64,000 nucleotides of DNA from Oscarella lobularis (GCF_947507565.1 NC_089178.1:3410001-3474000), one strand, 5' to 3'; shown: positions 35,765 to 45,900, counted from the first letter of the stretch. Notes: a model not told the origin generated them from the sequence alone. Translations and numbers: made by a program.

Positions 35765-36199
35765 TTATCTCCTGCGCTTCCTAGAAATCCTGCAGGGACT
35801 TCCTTTTTCTTCGCAGCGTTCACACAGGCCTTCCTGGTGTGGCCTTTCACCTGCCTCAAAGGGAGACTGGCCTTGACAACCATAATTTCCGTTCAACACA
35901 GAAGCCGTTATGCGAACAGCCACCTCGATCATTCTGGCCAATTCTTCGCGCCGTATGTGAGGACTGCAATAATTGTGACAATGCTTGCAAGCCTGCTTGT
36001 AGCTTTTCACGATTCTTTTCTTGAGCAGATCAAGTTTGAGCCAAGCAAGGTGAGTTGACCAAGAGTTAGACGGGTGATTATGAGAACACTTCAAATGACC
36101 CGAACCGTACACAAACCGAAAGCGAACTCTTTTCTTGATTTCATTGCGTGATAGATCCATGACATGAAACGCAGACCTAAAGAAAGAAGACGTCGACAT
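35765..36199 (-). CDS. 3CxxC-type zinc finger protein (RTP-like), copy A
   Basis: 144 residues, intronless, start MSTSSFFRSAFHVMDLS at 36197-36199. It resembles the zf-3CxxC domain of receptor-transporting proteins: a basic strand (VRFRFVYGSGHLKCSHNHPS), NSWSTHLAWLKLDL, then YKQACKHCHNYCSP, a helix (LARMIEVAVRITASVLN) and the terminal HQEGLCERCEEKGSPC, matching the usual pH....CExC..G.C ending. The first zinc pair is CSH rather than CxxC, so His may replace a Cys. Vertebrate RTPs traffic chemoreceptors; no function is assigned here. The stop is at 35765-35767. Confidence 0.7.
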   Translation of the reverse strand: MSTSSFFRSAFHVMDLSRNEIKKRVRFRFVYGSGHLKCSHNHPSNSWSTHLAWLKLDLLKKRIVKSYKQACKHCHNYCSPHIRREELARMIEVAVRITASVLNGNYGCQGQSPFEAGERPHQEGLCERCEEKGSPCRISRKRRR

Positions 36200-36343
36200 C
36201 TCCCAAAACAAACTTTTGTACATCCTTAGGGAAATTCCCAAAGGGGTACACGCATGCCTATGTAATCACGCCCTTCTAATTGTCGCTGGCGAATTGCAAC
36301 GTTCGGACTAAAAAAAGAATAATATCAATAGTCAATACTCGTA

Positions 36344-36717
36344 ATAATGATGAATATTCTAGAATACGTGTCTAGTGTTTCTACCTGATCATTGACTACT
36401 AGCTGTGTGATTCCGTACGAATCTCTTAGGGGAATGAATAGGGGGCCTTTTTTGCCGAGTTTTCTAGATGAAGTGAATTCAGAGCTCGTTTTACTTGTCT
36501 GCTTTTGTGTACCTGATGCGCGGAACCTAGCCGCATAGCTTGACGCGTTTTCCGACGTCTCCTGCTCTCAATTCACCGCACGAATGCGAGCGAAGCGCGA
36601 ACGAGTTCACAGAAGATGAAAGCGTTCCTAAACAAATCAATGGAAAAGACGCAGCAGTAGGAATTCTAGCTCACTGGACAGTTGTCGGCAGAAGCCAGCC
36701 TTACGAAAGCTAGCCAT
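36344..36717 (-). pseudogene. Truncated DARS2 5' fragment
   Basis: Copies the first DARS2 exons (equivalent to 31446-31824). The start codon survives (36715-36717, reading MASFRKAGFCRQLS), with an in-frame six-base deletion relative to the functional copy. The rest of the synthetase is missing because the 3CxxC gene of copy A lies beyond the junction at about 36340. It cannot make a working enzyme. It may still be transcribed from the shared promoter. Confidence 0.85.
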
Positions 36718-36750
36718 CGCACCTACGCGCGTTAGACCACGTGAGACGTC
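36718..36750. promoter_or_regulatory. Duplicated bidirectional promoter, GTF2B copy B
   Basis: 33 bases equivalent to 31825-31857, keeping the E-box CACGTG and the GACGTCA next to the ATG. On its minus side it now faces only the truncated DARS2 fragment. Confidence 0.6.
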
Positions 36751-38195
36751 ATGCAGAAAAGGTATAGGAAAAATTCTCCGTCTTCCCTGCCCCTTTCCAA
36801 GCGCTTTCTCGCAAGAAACGCACACTCAATCGAAGTTCTCGAATGCCCCAATCATCCCGAAGCGGAATTAATCGAAGAATACCACGCGGGAGACATGATT
36901 TGCTCCCAATGCGGTCTCGTCGTCGGCGACAGGTCAATTTCTCCCCAATTTCCAGTCCCACGATCCCAAATCGCGTTCGATATCGCACGCAGAGTCGTCG
37001 ACGTCGGATCGGAGTGGCGAACGTTTAGCAACGACAAATCGACGAAGGATAATTCTCGCGTTGGATCGTCGGAGGTTTGTACGATGATTTGGAGGCGCGC
37101 CTCCCACTGTAACACCCTTTCGCTCGTCGTAGAATCCTCTTCTACACAAGGACGAATTGTCGACGGGGATTGCGATCGCTCCGCGCGCCGCCGTCGACGG
37201 CGAAATGGGCTATCTCAATAAAATGAATAGGAGTTCTGTATGGGAATGCTTTTGTTTATTTACGTGTTTTTTTTCTTGAAATACGGGGTCCCCGATTTGT
37301 GACGTCAGATGGGCGGGCAAGATCGAAGTCTAATTCGCGGATTTAAAGAAATTTCGACGATGGCGGATAGAATAAGTTTACCTCGTACAATTGTGGTATG
37401 ACTCCCGTATCTTATCTTCATGTGGGTTTATCCTTCTTCTCTATAGGATCGTACCAATGTTCTATTCAAGCAAGTCGATGCAGAGAAGCATTTGAAGGGA
37501 CGTAGCAGTGATGCCATAGCGGCTGCTTGTTTGTACATAGCCTGTCGACAGGAGGGCGTTCCAAGGACATTCAAAGGTAATCTTAATTAATTAATTATTG
37601 ATTAATTACCGTGTGTTGCTGGGAGACAGAAATCTGCGCCGTGTCAAAAGTTTCTAAGAAGGAAATTGGGCGTTGTTTCAAGTTAATTTTGCGCGCTCTC
37701 GAGACGTCTGTAGATCTAGTTCAGACGTCAGATTTCATGGTTATTATTATTTATTACCTTTGATTCTATTAATTAATCCTTGATTCTATTTTAGTCGCGA
37801 TTTTGTGCTAATTTGGGCCTTTCGTCGGATATCCAACGAGCAGCCAATCACATAGCACGTAAAGCCGTGGAACTGGAAATCTGCCCAGGGTAATCATTTC
37901 TTAGTGGCGGCGACAGAAAAGGTTAGCCTCTATTTCTTAGACGAGTCTACACGTCAGTGGCAGCTGCAGCTATTTACATGGCATCACAGGCGTCCACAAT
38001 GAAAAAATCTCAGAAAGGTTGACAGAAAAATAGACGTTGTTTAGATTAATTCGGTTTCTAGAAGTGGGATCGGTTGTTGGTGTTGCTGAGACTACAATTC
38101 GAGCTATTTATCGACTTATTTATCCGGAGAGAGCCAAACTGTTTCCGGAAAACTTCAAGTTTGCCGTTCCACTAGAAAAACTTCCTTCCGTCTGA
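36751..38195 (+). CDS. GTF2B: Transcription initiation factor IIB, copy B
   Basis: Same exon structure and nearly the same protein as copy A. Zinc ribbon [18 protein letters not shown] and [11 protein letters not shown], then canonical B-reader [20 protein letters not shown], both cyclin folds, and the end LEKLPSV with stop 38193-38195. The B-reader keeps the conserved DVGSEWR residues, so this is the more ancestral-looking copy. Introns are almost identical to copy A in length and sequence, so the duplication is recent or has been homogenised. Confidence 0.93.
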
Positions 38196-38243
38196 ATATT
38201 TTTTGTCTAAGGAGAGTTTTACTACGTAGTAGTAGTGGAGATC

Positions 38244-40496
38244 TCAGTTTGGTTGATGATTGTTTAGTCTCTCACTATATTTATCCAATATGATTTTTTT
38301 GCACATGGCAAAACAGTCGTCGCTCTTTTCGCTATCGGCGACGACGTTCTTGACAATGAATAGGCCTTCTTCGTTGTTTTCGCGCAGGCATTTGACGTAG
38401 TGATCAAGGAAGCTGCTGCAGCACAAACTAGCCATCATCCACAGTGCAAAATAGCGCACGACGCTCGTGTGCTCGCACGTCATCATATCGAGCAAGGGAC
38501 GAATGGACGTGTAGCCAATAGTTCGCGATTCTTGATCATTGACGTCAATTCTGTCGAGCGTTGAGCTTAGGAGCTCGCAGACGGCAATGCGAGACGGCAA
38601 CTCGGGGTGCAACCAGAGAGCGAAGTCGTCGTTGTCGGAGAGGAGAACCGCTACGAAGTGGCAGACGGAAAGTGCGAGCACGTCGCCAGGCATCGTCTCT
38701 TTGAGACACGACAGGACGGTTTTGACGCAACGAGGATTTTTCATGACGGCAATTCTACCTCGACGACATTCAATGACGTTGCCGAGGAAACAAACGACGC
38801 ACCATGACACTTTGAGATTGAATCGATGAATGGAATTGGTCGCGCATTCGAGGGGATCGACGTCTGGATAGAGGTCCATTACTTTGTCGCCGCTCATTGC
38901 AATGCCGTCCGTGACGTCACAGAGTATGTCCGCCAATAGAACAGCTTTGTCTTCGCATGACGAGGGCTTTGGATTAGCGTTCAATTTCGCCAGATGATCA
39001 ATCGAAACGAGCACCGCTTTGAGCTCGAAACCAATCAAAAAACGAACGTCGGCCGTGTTCCACGAGACGAGACGATGAAGGCAATAGAGAAGCTCAGAAT
39101 TCGGCGGCGACGGCGACGATCGTAAGACGCCGACAAGAAAGAGACACACTCGACGCGTCCACTTTGAACGCGTACGCACGCTGGGCAAGGCGGTTTTGAA
39201 AAGACGAATGAATCCGTTCATCTGTAAGGGCAACCGCGAGTAGTGAACAATGGCAAAGTCTAGACAACGTTCGATAAGCGCAGCGCGTTCCGAGTTCTTG
39301 CTGCTGAACAGGATGAAGTAGCACATGACGACGCGGTAAGTGATGTTGTACAGGGTTGTATCGTTTTGCCAAAAGTACATTGACGATAGTGCGAGGTCGA
39401 CGTATCTTGTCCAGAAAGTCTTGCTTGGATTGTTGTAAAAGTTCGCCAAATGGTCTCTGCTAAATATTGTGTTGAGATGATTTGGCCGCTTCAGATGTCG
39501 ACGTTGAAGCGTCTTTTCATTGAGATCGTCTCGTTTTAGTGTCGCTACGAAGAGCTGAGGAGCTAGCTTTTGAATAGCTGATAACAAAGCGGCATCAACG
39601 TCGGGGCAGTCAATTGCAACTAAAGATTCCAACTGATGACGTAGAGGAGATTGAGAAATGATTTCAAGAAGATTCGAGCACGGAATTTTGCAATGTGAAA
39701 TGTCGAAGTCTCGAAGGGAAGAAACGGTGTCCAGCGCCAGCGACACGACATCTTCAGCGCGAATATCGGGACAATTCAACGAAGACATATCCAAATGCGT
39801 CAGATTTTTTAAATCGCCGAGAGCCCCACGCAGGGCGTCGACACTCGCCACTTTCGTAGTGAGCCCGTGCACGCCGAGAGATCGAAGGTGGGGAAGTTGA
39901 GCGGCGCAAGTCAAGGCGACATCAAAGCGTATAGATGTCCTCGACACGTCGAGATATTCGAGACTGGAGCGGATGCCGATGCAGGCTTTTTCCAGCGCCG
40001 AAGCGTCGATATCGGTTCCGCACAGATCGAGATCCTTGAGCTTGGTGAAAGCGTCGAGTTGATCGAAGCCCAAGTCGCCGGTTATTTCGCAGAGTTTCAG
40101 AGTGACGAGCGTGTGTGATGACGGCAGCAGAAGATCGACGATTCTATGCTGATTTAGTTGTCGGCAAAAGGCGAGATTGACGTCGACCAGGTGGGAACTG
40201 TTCGTTGCCAAAAGGAGCCCGTTTCGATCGAGACGACTTCCTGCGAGTTGGAGGCGGCGAAGACCGGCTGGACACGTCGACGGATGGAGGAGAGATGCGA
40301 TTGTCGCTTCGTCTGCAAGAAAAAGATCGTTGAGCTTCACGAGAAGCTTTTCGATGACGATGATCGGCAGAGTGAAGGGCGTTCGAAGAAAGGGGGCTCC
40401 GTCGCGAGACTTGGACGTGAACCTGTCGATGTTTCGACAAACGTAGTCGACGCATATTTGAGAGAGTTTGCTCGGCTGCTCCGAGTTAGCAGACAT
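38244..40496 (-). CDS. ZYG11/ZER1-family leucine-rich repeat protein, copy B
   Basis: Intronless, 750 residues, start MSANSEQPSKLSQICVDYV at 40494-40496. It has the same BC-box, LRR and Arm-like layout as copy A. Residues 1 to about 330 and about 560 to 750 are nearly identical to copy A. The middle (about 360-500) differs at many positions, for example NITYRVVMCYFILF versus NIVHSVVLCYLHLF. Small indels compensate so both proteins are the same length. The reading frame is fully open with no stop, so both copies appear to be under constraint. Confidence 0.8.
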   Translation of the reverse strand: MSANSEQPSKLSQICVDYVCRNIDRFTSKSRDGAPFLRTPFTLPIIVIEKLLVKLNDLFLADEATIASLLHPSTCPAGLRRLQLAGSRLDRNGLLLATNSSHLVDVNLAFCRQLNQHRIVDLLLPSSHTLVTLKLCEITGDLGFDQLDAFTKLKDLDLCGTDIDASALEKACIGIRSSLEYLDVSRTSIRFDVALTCAAQLPHLRSLGVHGLTTKVASVDALRGALGDLKNLTHLDMSSLNCPDIRAEDVVSLALDTVSSLRDFDISHCKIPCSNLLEIISQSPLRHQLESLVAIDCPDVDAALLSAIQKLAPQLFVATLKRDDLNEKTLQRRHLKRPNHLNTIFSRDHLANFYNNPSKTFWTRYVDLALSSMYFWQNDTTLYNITYRVVMCYFILFSSKNSERAALIERCLDFAIVHYSRLPLQMNGFIRLFKTALPSVRTRSKWTRRVCLFLVGVLRSSPSPPNSELLYCLHRLVSWNTADVRFLIGFELKAVLVSIDHLAKLNANPKPSSCEDKAVLLADILCDVTDGIAMSGDKVMDLYPDVDPLECATNSIHRFNLKVSWCVVCFLGNVIECRRGRIAVMKNPRCVKTVLSCLKETMPGDVLALSVCHFVAVLLSDNDDFALWLHPELPSRIAVCELLSSTLDRIDVNDQESRTIGYTSIRPLLDMMTCEHTSVVRYFALWMMASLCCSSFLDHYVKCLRENNEEGLFIVKNVVADSEKSDDCFAMCKKIILDKYSERLNNHQPN

Positions 40497-40654
40497 GACT
40501 CCCCGAACCAGCCCCGAACCAGGTGAGCGATTATGCGCGGTGTGGCTGGCACATATTCATCAAATAAAATTTCTGATGCGAGAACGAGAAGCAGCTCAAA
40601 AATACCTTCACACAAACAAGAGCATACCGATCACTGAGTCTTGTCTTTTTATAT

Positions 40655-41086
40655 CTAGCGCTTCTTAAAAATCCAGCAGGGACTCTCCTTTTCCTTGCAG
40701 CGTTCACACAAGCCTTTCTGGTGCGGCCTTTCACCTGCTTCAAAGGGAGACTGCTCTTGAGCGTCATAAGTTCCATTCAACAGAGAAGCTGTTCTGCGAA
40801 CAGCCACCTCGATCATTCTTGCCAACTCGCTGGGCTCTATGTAAGGACTGCAATTATTGCGACAAATCTGGCAGGCCTGCTTGTAGTTCTTCACGACTCT
40901 TTGCTTGACCAGATCGAGTTTGAGCCAAGCAAGGTGAGTTGACCAAGACTTAGACGGGTGATTATAATGAGAACACTTCAAATGACCCGAACCGTACACG
41001 CATTGAAAACGAAGATCGTTCCGGATTTCATTGCGCGATAGACCCACTGCAAGAAACGCGGACTGAAACAACGAAGACGTCGACAT
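40655..41086 (-). CDS. 3CxxC-type zinc finger protein (RTP-like), copy B
   Basis: 143 residues, start MSTSSLFQSAFLAVGLS at 41084-41086. It carries the same motif series as copy A: YGSGHLKCSHYNHPSKSW, YKQACQICRNNCSPY, LARMIEVAVRRTASLLN, HQKGLCERCKEKESPC. Many substitutions separate the two, yet every Cys of the putative zinc sites is kept in both, which argues that both proteins fold and function. It is the most diverged gene of the duplicated unit. Confidence 0.7.
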   Translation of the reverse strand: MSTSSLFQSAFLAVGLSRNEIRNDLRFQCVYGSGHLKCSHYNHPSKSWSTHLAWLKLDLVKQRVVKNYKQACQICRNNCSPYIEPSELARMIEVAVRRTASLLNGTYDAQEQSPFEAGERPHQKGLCERCKEKESPCWIFKKR

Positions 41087-41229
41087 CTTCTCTCTACAGG
41101 GACTGGGCCTGGGGACTCAAACACAACAAAGACGTCACATCTCTACAGGAACTATGGGGAACTCCCCACTCTGCCTAGGTGAGTCTAATCACGAGATCTA
41201 CCTTAGATAATTAATTTAACTGTCATTGA

Positions 41230-41579
41230 TCATCGTCTGTTGGCAGAGATGCTGAGTTGGCTACTAGCTCGAGAATTGACAAGAGGCGGATGATTCCACG
41301 ATCGATGACGAGTCAATCGTACGGGTGCAGAATAGAGTTTTCGACTCAAACCAGGAGGAGAGAAAAGCGCCTCCGCAGCTGCCGTCGAATCTTCGTCACA
41401 ACTCGATTCATGCACTATAGAGCAAGAACAATGAACGAGGGCGAGCTGAACAGACGGTCTCTACCTGGTACAATTCCGATACAACGTTCTACGTTAGGAT
41501 TGGGATGTCGTTCAGCTAATAGAAGAGGTTGTAGCCTGTGGTATATAATACTTAGAGAGTGAGGACCTATCTTATTCAT
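41230..41579 (-). CDS. Hypothetical small protein, possibly two exons
   Basis: From ATG at 41577-41579 the frame reads MNKIGPHSLSIIYHRLQPLL and continues NPNVERCIGIVP. A 52-base GT..AG intron then joins, in phase, VHESSCDEDSTAAAEALFSP and a Ser/Arg-rich C-terminus ending QLSISANRR. The start codon overlaps the end of the neighbouring hypothetical gene (stop 41572-41574), so this could instead be a further exon of that gene through a splice site I could not find. I do not recognise the product. An overlapping plus-strand reading frame is also open here, so the call is weak. Confidence 0.3.
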
Positions 41580-41942
41580 TTTTTTCACCTTCCACATAAT
41601 CTCTCGCCGCCTGTTCTAGAGCATCCCTGAGATCTCGTTGCAAGCGAAGAAGCATCATTGCGACGTTTTTTGGCGAGAGATACTTGGAGTCGAGTATCGC
41701 GAACTAAATTTCGAGATGGATCGGGCGGGCAAGACTACGAGAAAAAGTAGATCAAATCGAAATTTCGCTGCTTTTACATACTGCGGGTCGAGAGCGAGTG
41801 CACGGAGCTTTCTGATGCTTGAATGGAGATGAAATCCAGACGTTTTGACGAGACGATTCGTCGTTTCTTCCCGTCGATGGGCGCCAATCGACCGTTTCGC
41901 TAGATGAAGCGGTCCACAAGTCCAAATTGCGACGCGTGACAT
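41572..41942 (-). CDS. Hypothetical protein with mitochondrial-like N-terminus
   Basis: The start at 41940-41942 gives MSRVAIWTCGPLHLAKRSIG, Arg/Lys-rich and without acidic residues, which fits a mitochondrial presequence. The first exon ends at ALALDPQY. An intron of roughly 65 bases (donor gtaaaag, acceptor ttag) joins in phase 0 to FAILDSKYLSPKNVAMMLLR and a helical end (LQRDLRDALEQAARDYVEGE) with stop 41572-41574. That makes about 98 residues. The frame is also open upstream, so the start could be earlier. I do not recognise the family. It is divergent from DOLPP1, with 236 bases between starts. Confidence 0.5.
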
Positions 41943-42178
41943 TCTAAGCGATTTATTCGAGTCGTTTTCTTCGTGCAAAGCAACTTGCCTTTCGTTTTCC
42001 TTCGTGCGGCGGCGCTTCTGCGCTATTTCCACGTGCGTTCTGTCTTTTTAGGACGTCCAAGCTCCATTTCCAGCCTCTGGATCGCGAAACAAAGTCCATT
42101 TCGCTTCGAAGAGAGACTCTTGTGTTTTGTTGTTCGTCTACAACATCGCCATTAATATCAACGAACTCTCTACTATCG

Positions 42179-43267
42179 ATGGAAACGCCTTGGGTTCCCT
42201 TTTCACTCACCTACGTCGAGTATCCGAAAGGTGAGAGTACAAAACATAGCAATGACGAGCTGCAGTCGCACGCAATTCTCTCGTAGGTGACTTGATAGGA
42301 AAATTTCTCGCCTTGTTCAGCCTACTACCCATTTTCATTGTTATCGGCTTTGTAACGTTGATCGGATTCAGAAGAGACCTGCATACGGTAAAGAGGAGGG
42401 AGGAGCATCGATAGAAAGAGATTGCACACCTGCACACCTTTGCACTTCTTCACTTTGACAGGTGACCTTTTTCATTGGATTGCTTCTCGACGAAATCGTC
42501 AATATGATCATCAAGAATGTCGTTCGACAGCCACGCCCATTGAGAGGCATGCACTGCTGCTCCTCGTGCTTTTTTCTATTGAATTTCTTAATTTAATTCA
42601 GCCGCTGATTCTTCTCATTTGCTTCACAACGAATACGGAATGCCTTCGAATCACAGTCAATTCATGGGATTCTTTTCGACGTATCTAGTCCTTTTTGTCT
42701 ATCTGAAGTAGAGTAGCTACAAGTAGTGGGGTCCAGGGAGGCGAGACTAATTATTATTTAGAATTGTGTCGGACAGCAGTCTCATTCGAACGCTTTGGAA
42801 ACATTTGATTTGTTTTGGAACGATTTCTGTTGCCGGTCTCGTTGGATTCAGCAGGTACGCGTTTGCTACATGTACAGTAAAGAGAGCACTTTCTCTATTC
42901 TAATCAAAAACAGATTGTACCTTCAATATCATACGCCGCCTCAAATTCTATGTGGATTCTTCGTCGGGTTTCTAACCGGCTGCATCTGGTTCGCATTCAC
43001 AGACGTGCGTCTAGAACAGTAGCACGGTTCATTGAATGACGACGTTACTCTCTTTCTTTAGTTCTGCCTAAAGCCCTACTTTCCCTCCATAGTAGCCCAG
43101 TAAGGGAAGATTTAATTAATTAATTGATTTATTCATCGGTTTTCTTTATTAGGCCTCTGTGCGAGTATTTGATGATACGAGACTGCACGCGAATACCCAA
43201 TATATTGTGGTTCGAATACTCGATGACAAGGGGAGAGGCAAGACGAAGAGAACGTAAATCTCACTAG
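42179..43267 (+). CDS. DOLPP1: Dolichyldiphosphatase 1
   Basis: DOLPP1 removes a phosphate from dolichyl diphosphate at the lumenal ER face, recycling the carrier for N-glycosylation. ATG 42179 gives [18 protein letters not shown], then helix [20 protein letters not shown]. The three PAP2 phosphatase motifs are present: KNVVRQPRP (motif 1), [10 protein letters not shown] (motif 2, the ER enzyme normally has PSSHSQFM) and [14 protein letters not shown] (motif 3 with catalytic His). A final transmembrane segment ([13 protein letters not shown]) follows, then [20 protein letters not shown] and stop 43265-43267. All exons are joined by introns of about 50-65 bases. Length and order match the animal enzyme. 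Confidence 0.95.
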
Positions 43268-43341
43268 AAAAGATTGAGTAGAGTGCAGCTGTGCATGCAA
43301 AGCGTGGAGCATACGTACATATACGGCACGTGTAAATGAAA

Positions 43342-45811
43342 TCAGAGACTCGGCTTCACAAAGATCTGTTGCATGTCGAGAAGAGCGCGTTCGATTGCTC
43401 CCGCCATTCGTCCGCTCTCTGTCGTGCCGCACGATCGAAATGACGTAATGGCGAAGAGAAAAGCGTCTTGGCGCGGATTGTAGGCAATGCCATAGCCGTC
43501 CGGAACGACGGGGCCAAATGACAGAATGACGTTAAACGGACAGGGAACCTAAAACATCAATTCATATGATATGGATATAATTTCACTGGCTTACTTGGCT
43601 GGTTGAAAGTTTCCAATGAAATAGTTTGCCGTGTGATGGATCCGTGAATAGGCCAGGAAGTGGTATGTTGTTTTCTTTGGCAATGAGTGCCAGTCCCAAG
43701 AGATGTCTGTCTATAGCTTGGCCCATTGTAGCCTAGATACACACGTATAGAAAAATATTGACAGATTGCTTTTTCTACCTCTTTTGAGTATCTTTTGTGA
43801 GCGTCAATGGCTCCTCTCAATAATTCTCTCTTTTGATCCACCTGAATATTAGAAGAAAAAAGGTAATTACTATTGTCAATTGGCCTTCAGCTTCACCGTC
43901 ACTCCTGGAGCGTCCATTCCTTTTGTGAAGGCAACTGATTGTGACGTTGCTGAGCGAATTGTGTCCGTTCTTCCGAGCTGGTACATGCGCGTTGAGGCGC
44001 TTTCATACGTCGGAACGGCACAGTCATATAGGCTGAAGATGTGCATTGAGCAAAAAGATGAAGAAAATACGTTTGTTGTTGTTCTTACCGTCGATAGGCA
44101 AGCTGAATGGCAAGCTGAAAGAATCCGTCGGGACTCAATCGATTTTTTTTAACAAATCCTTTCCCAAACGCATCAAACCGGCACACCTGAGCGTCAACAT
44201 TGTCAACCATTCTAATCCAATCAATAAAATAAATAAATAAATAAATAAATAAAATTGGCATCACGCCTTATTCAAACCTATCAATATTTTCAGCCGCATT
44301 CAGAATATCGTCTTTCGTTTGCGAGCTCAAATTCCACTTCATTTTCTCGGGTTTTAGACCAGCGCCCAATGGGCTGTCATCAATTCTCCAACTCAATCCC
44401 TCAGGGCTCGTACTGAGAAAAATCTACTAAGACTCTCTCCTTGGACCCACGTGTGCTACTATACCAGTATTGCAGTGCTAGAATTGTTAAATGCATAGCC
44501 GGAGGACCGTCAGCCATTGAATGTTCGAGCATTGATCCACAGCCACCGTCAGCACCAACAACAACCTCGATGTACATGTAGCATTATTTAATTAATGAAT
44601 TAATTTCAAACTTACCTGCATTGTCTTGTCAAACCATCTGTTTCCTGAATTTCTTGCCGCGCCGTTTCCATGGAGAATCCTGCCGGACAGTAGAGAATAT
44701 TCTCTGTTGGAAAATGCAGTGCGCTCTGGGCCTGGCGCTCGTATGTCCGGATGAGGATCGTCCAGGCAACAAATGAAAGCGGAGCGCAGAATTAGATCCA
44801 ATGACTTGGCGTTTGTTACATCTAATTAAAAAAATTAGATAAAGTTATTTCTCTAGGTAGCAAACCGGATGAAAGTCTCTGCCACGCTTTCGCCCACGTG
44901 TCGCGATGCTCGGTGGTCAATAGTCCAACTCTCTCACTGATGGGACACTCTGACGTCGTTGACGAAACAATAGCGAGAAGTTGCTTATATAAATCAGGCG
45001 GATTAAGATGCTTCTGCTCACTTCCAGGATAATAACAAGGAACAACGAAAAACTGCATTGATAAATCAATAGTTAAAAAATAAAAGTAAAGGGAGTCAGT
45101 TACTCACTTGAGATTTATAAGCAACAATAAAATGAGTCGATTCTTTTGTTGAATAAAAAACTTGTTTATCTTGTTCCGGATGAGGCACTCTAGTCGAGGC
45201 AGTCAGCTTGGAATACTGAGTCATGCACAAAGGATGGTCTCCCATTTTATCGACTGGAATTTGCCCACTGCCAATAAACACTATAGATGGACTATATATT
45301 GTTATGAATATTTTGTACCTGTGCGCTCTGTGCATATCTACTAGAGCCCTATAGGTGTAATTGGCGGCAAATCTCAGCCAATTACGTCGATCGTCAAAAT
45401 TTGACGTCATATCCGGTGGATACACAAGAGCCGGAGAGACGTGAATCGGAGTGGGCAAACGATAAGTCAAATAGGCGACTGAGTCCCACCACTCGCTCAA
45501 CTAAGAATTCCAAAAAAAACGGTCAGTTTTTCAATAGACCGAGATTTCCTTCTTACCCAGCTCGTGCGCGTTTCCGCTCTTTTTTCGAGAAGCTTCTGTA
45601 GTCGTTCGCCAATTCCTCCAGATTTGCGAAATTCTTCGACTTCTTTTCGCGTTGCTTCGAGAGCCGCGGGCGTGAGAATGGGTTCGGCTGCGGCGAGATA
45701 CTTGTTCATCGTTTGCTGGAGAGATGGAACGGGCAGATGAGGCAGTTGATGCTGATGGCACATCATAGGCGAGTCGCTGGGAGGTTTTTGGGGCGTCGAG
45801 AGACTTGCCAT
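43342..45811 (-). CDS. CRAT: Carnitine O-acetyltransferase-type enzyme
   Basis: This family moves acyl groups between CoA and carnitine in mitochondria and peroxisomes. The start at 45809-45811 reads MASLSTPQKPPSDSPMMCHQ, then LPHLPVPSLQQTMNKYL and FRKSGGIGERLQKLLEKRAE, matching CRAT. Later exons: LSEWWDSVAYLTYRLPTPIH, PLCMTQYSKLTASTRVPHPE, NSGNRWFDKTMQ, the catalytic motif SMLEHSMADGPP with the general-base His, LSPDGFFQLAIQL, and the end SFGPVVPDGYGIAYNPR, stop 43342-43344. The C-terminus is KPSL, not a classical peroxisomal signal, and the N-terminus is not a clear presequence. CRAT is the best match; CROT is the alternative. Confidence 0.9.
44226..44252. repeat. (AAAT)n microsatellite
   Basis: Six to seven AAAT units inside a CRAT intron or exon flank, followed by an A/T-rich stretch. 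Non-coding on the minus strand. Confidence 0.85.
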
Positions 45812-45900
45812 TGTCTGAGCGCCGAATATCTAGCCAAAGATTTCCTCATTGAACTTAGCTTGCTAGAAAACCTACCTTGGGTAGGTGAACGAGTCGACGA
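45812..45900. promoter_or_regulatory. Bidirectional promoter interval CRAT / PTPA
   Basis: 89 bases between divergent start codons, moderately AT-rich. No TATA box is evident. The call is positional. Confidence 0.55.

Larger units (their letters stand above)
31445..36340. repeat. Segmental tandem duplication, copy A (about 4.9 kb)
   Basis: Direct duplication with an offset of 4898 bases at the left edge (gatgaatattctagaatacg at 31451 and 36349). The unit contains the 5' exons of DARS2, GTF2B, a ZYG11-like gene and a 3CxxC gene. Copy A carries the intact DARS2. Left and middle parts are nearly identical to copy B, introns included. The 3CxxC end is clearly more diverged. Confidence 0.92.
36343..41090. 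repeat. Segmental tandem duplication, copy B
   Basis: Second copy of the unit at 31445-36340, directly adjacent and in the same orientation. It contains a truncated DARS2 5' end, GTF2B, ZYG11-like and 3CxxC genes. Homology fades just upstream of the 3CxxC start codon (about 41090). Confidence 0.9.
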
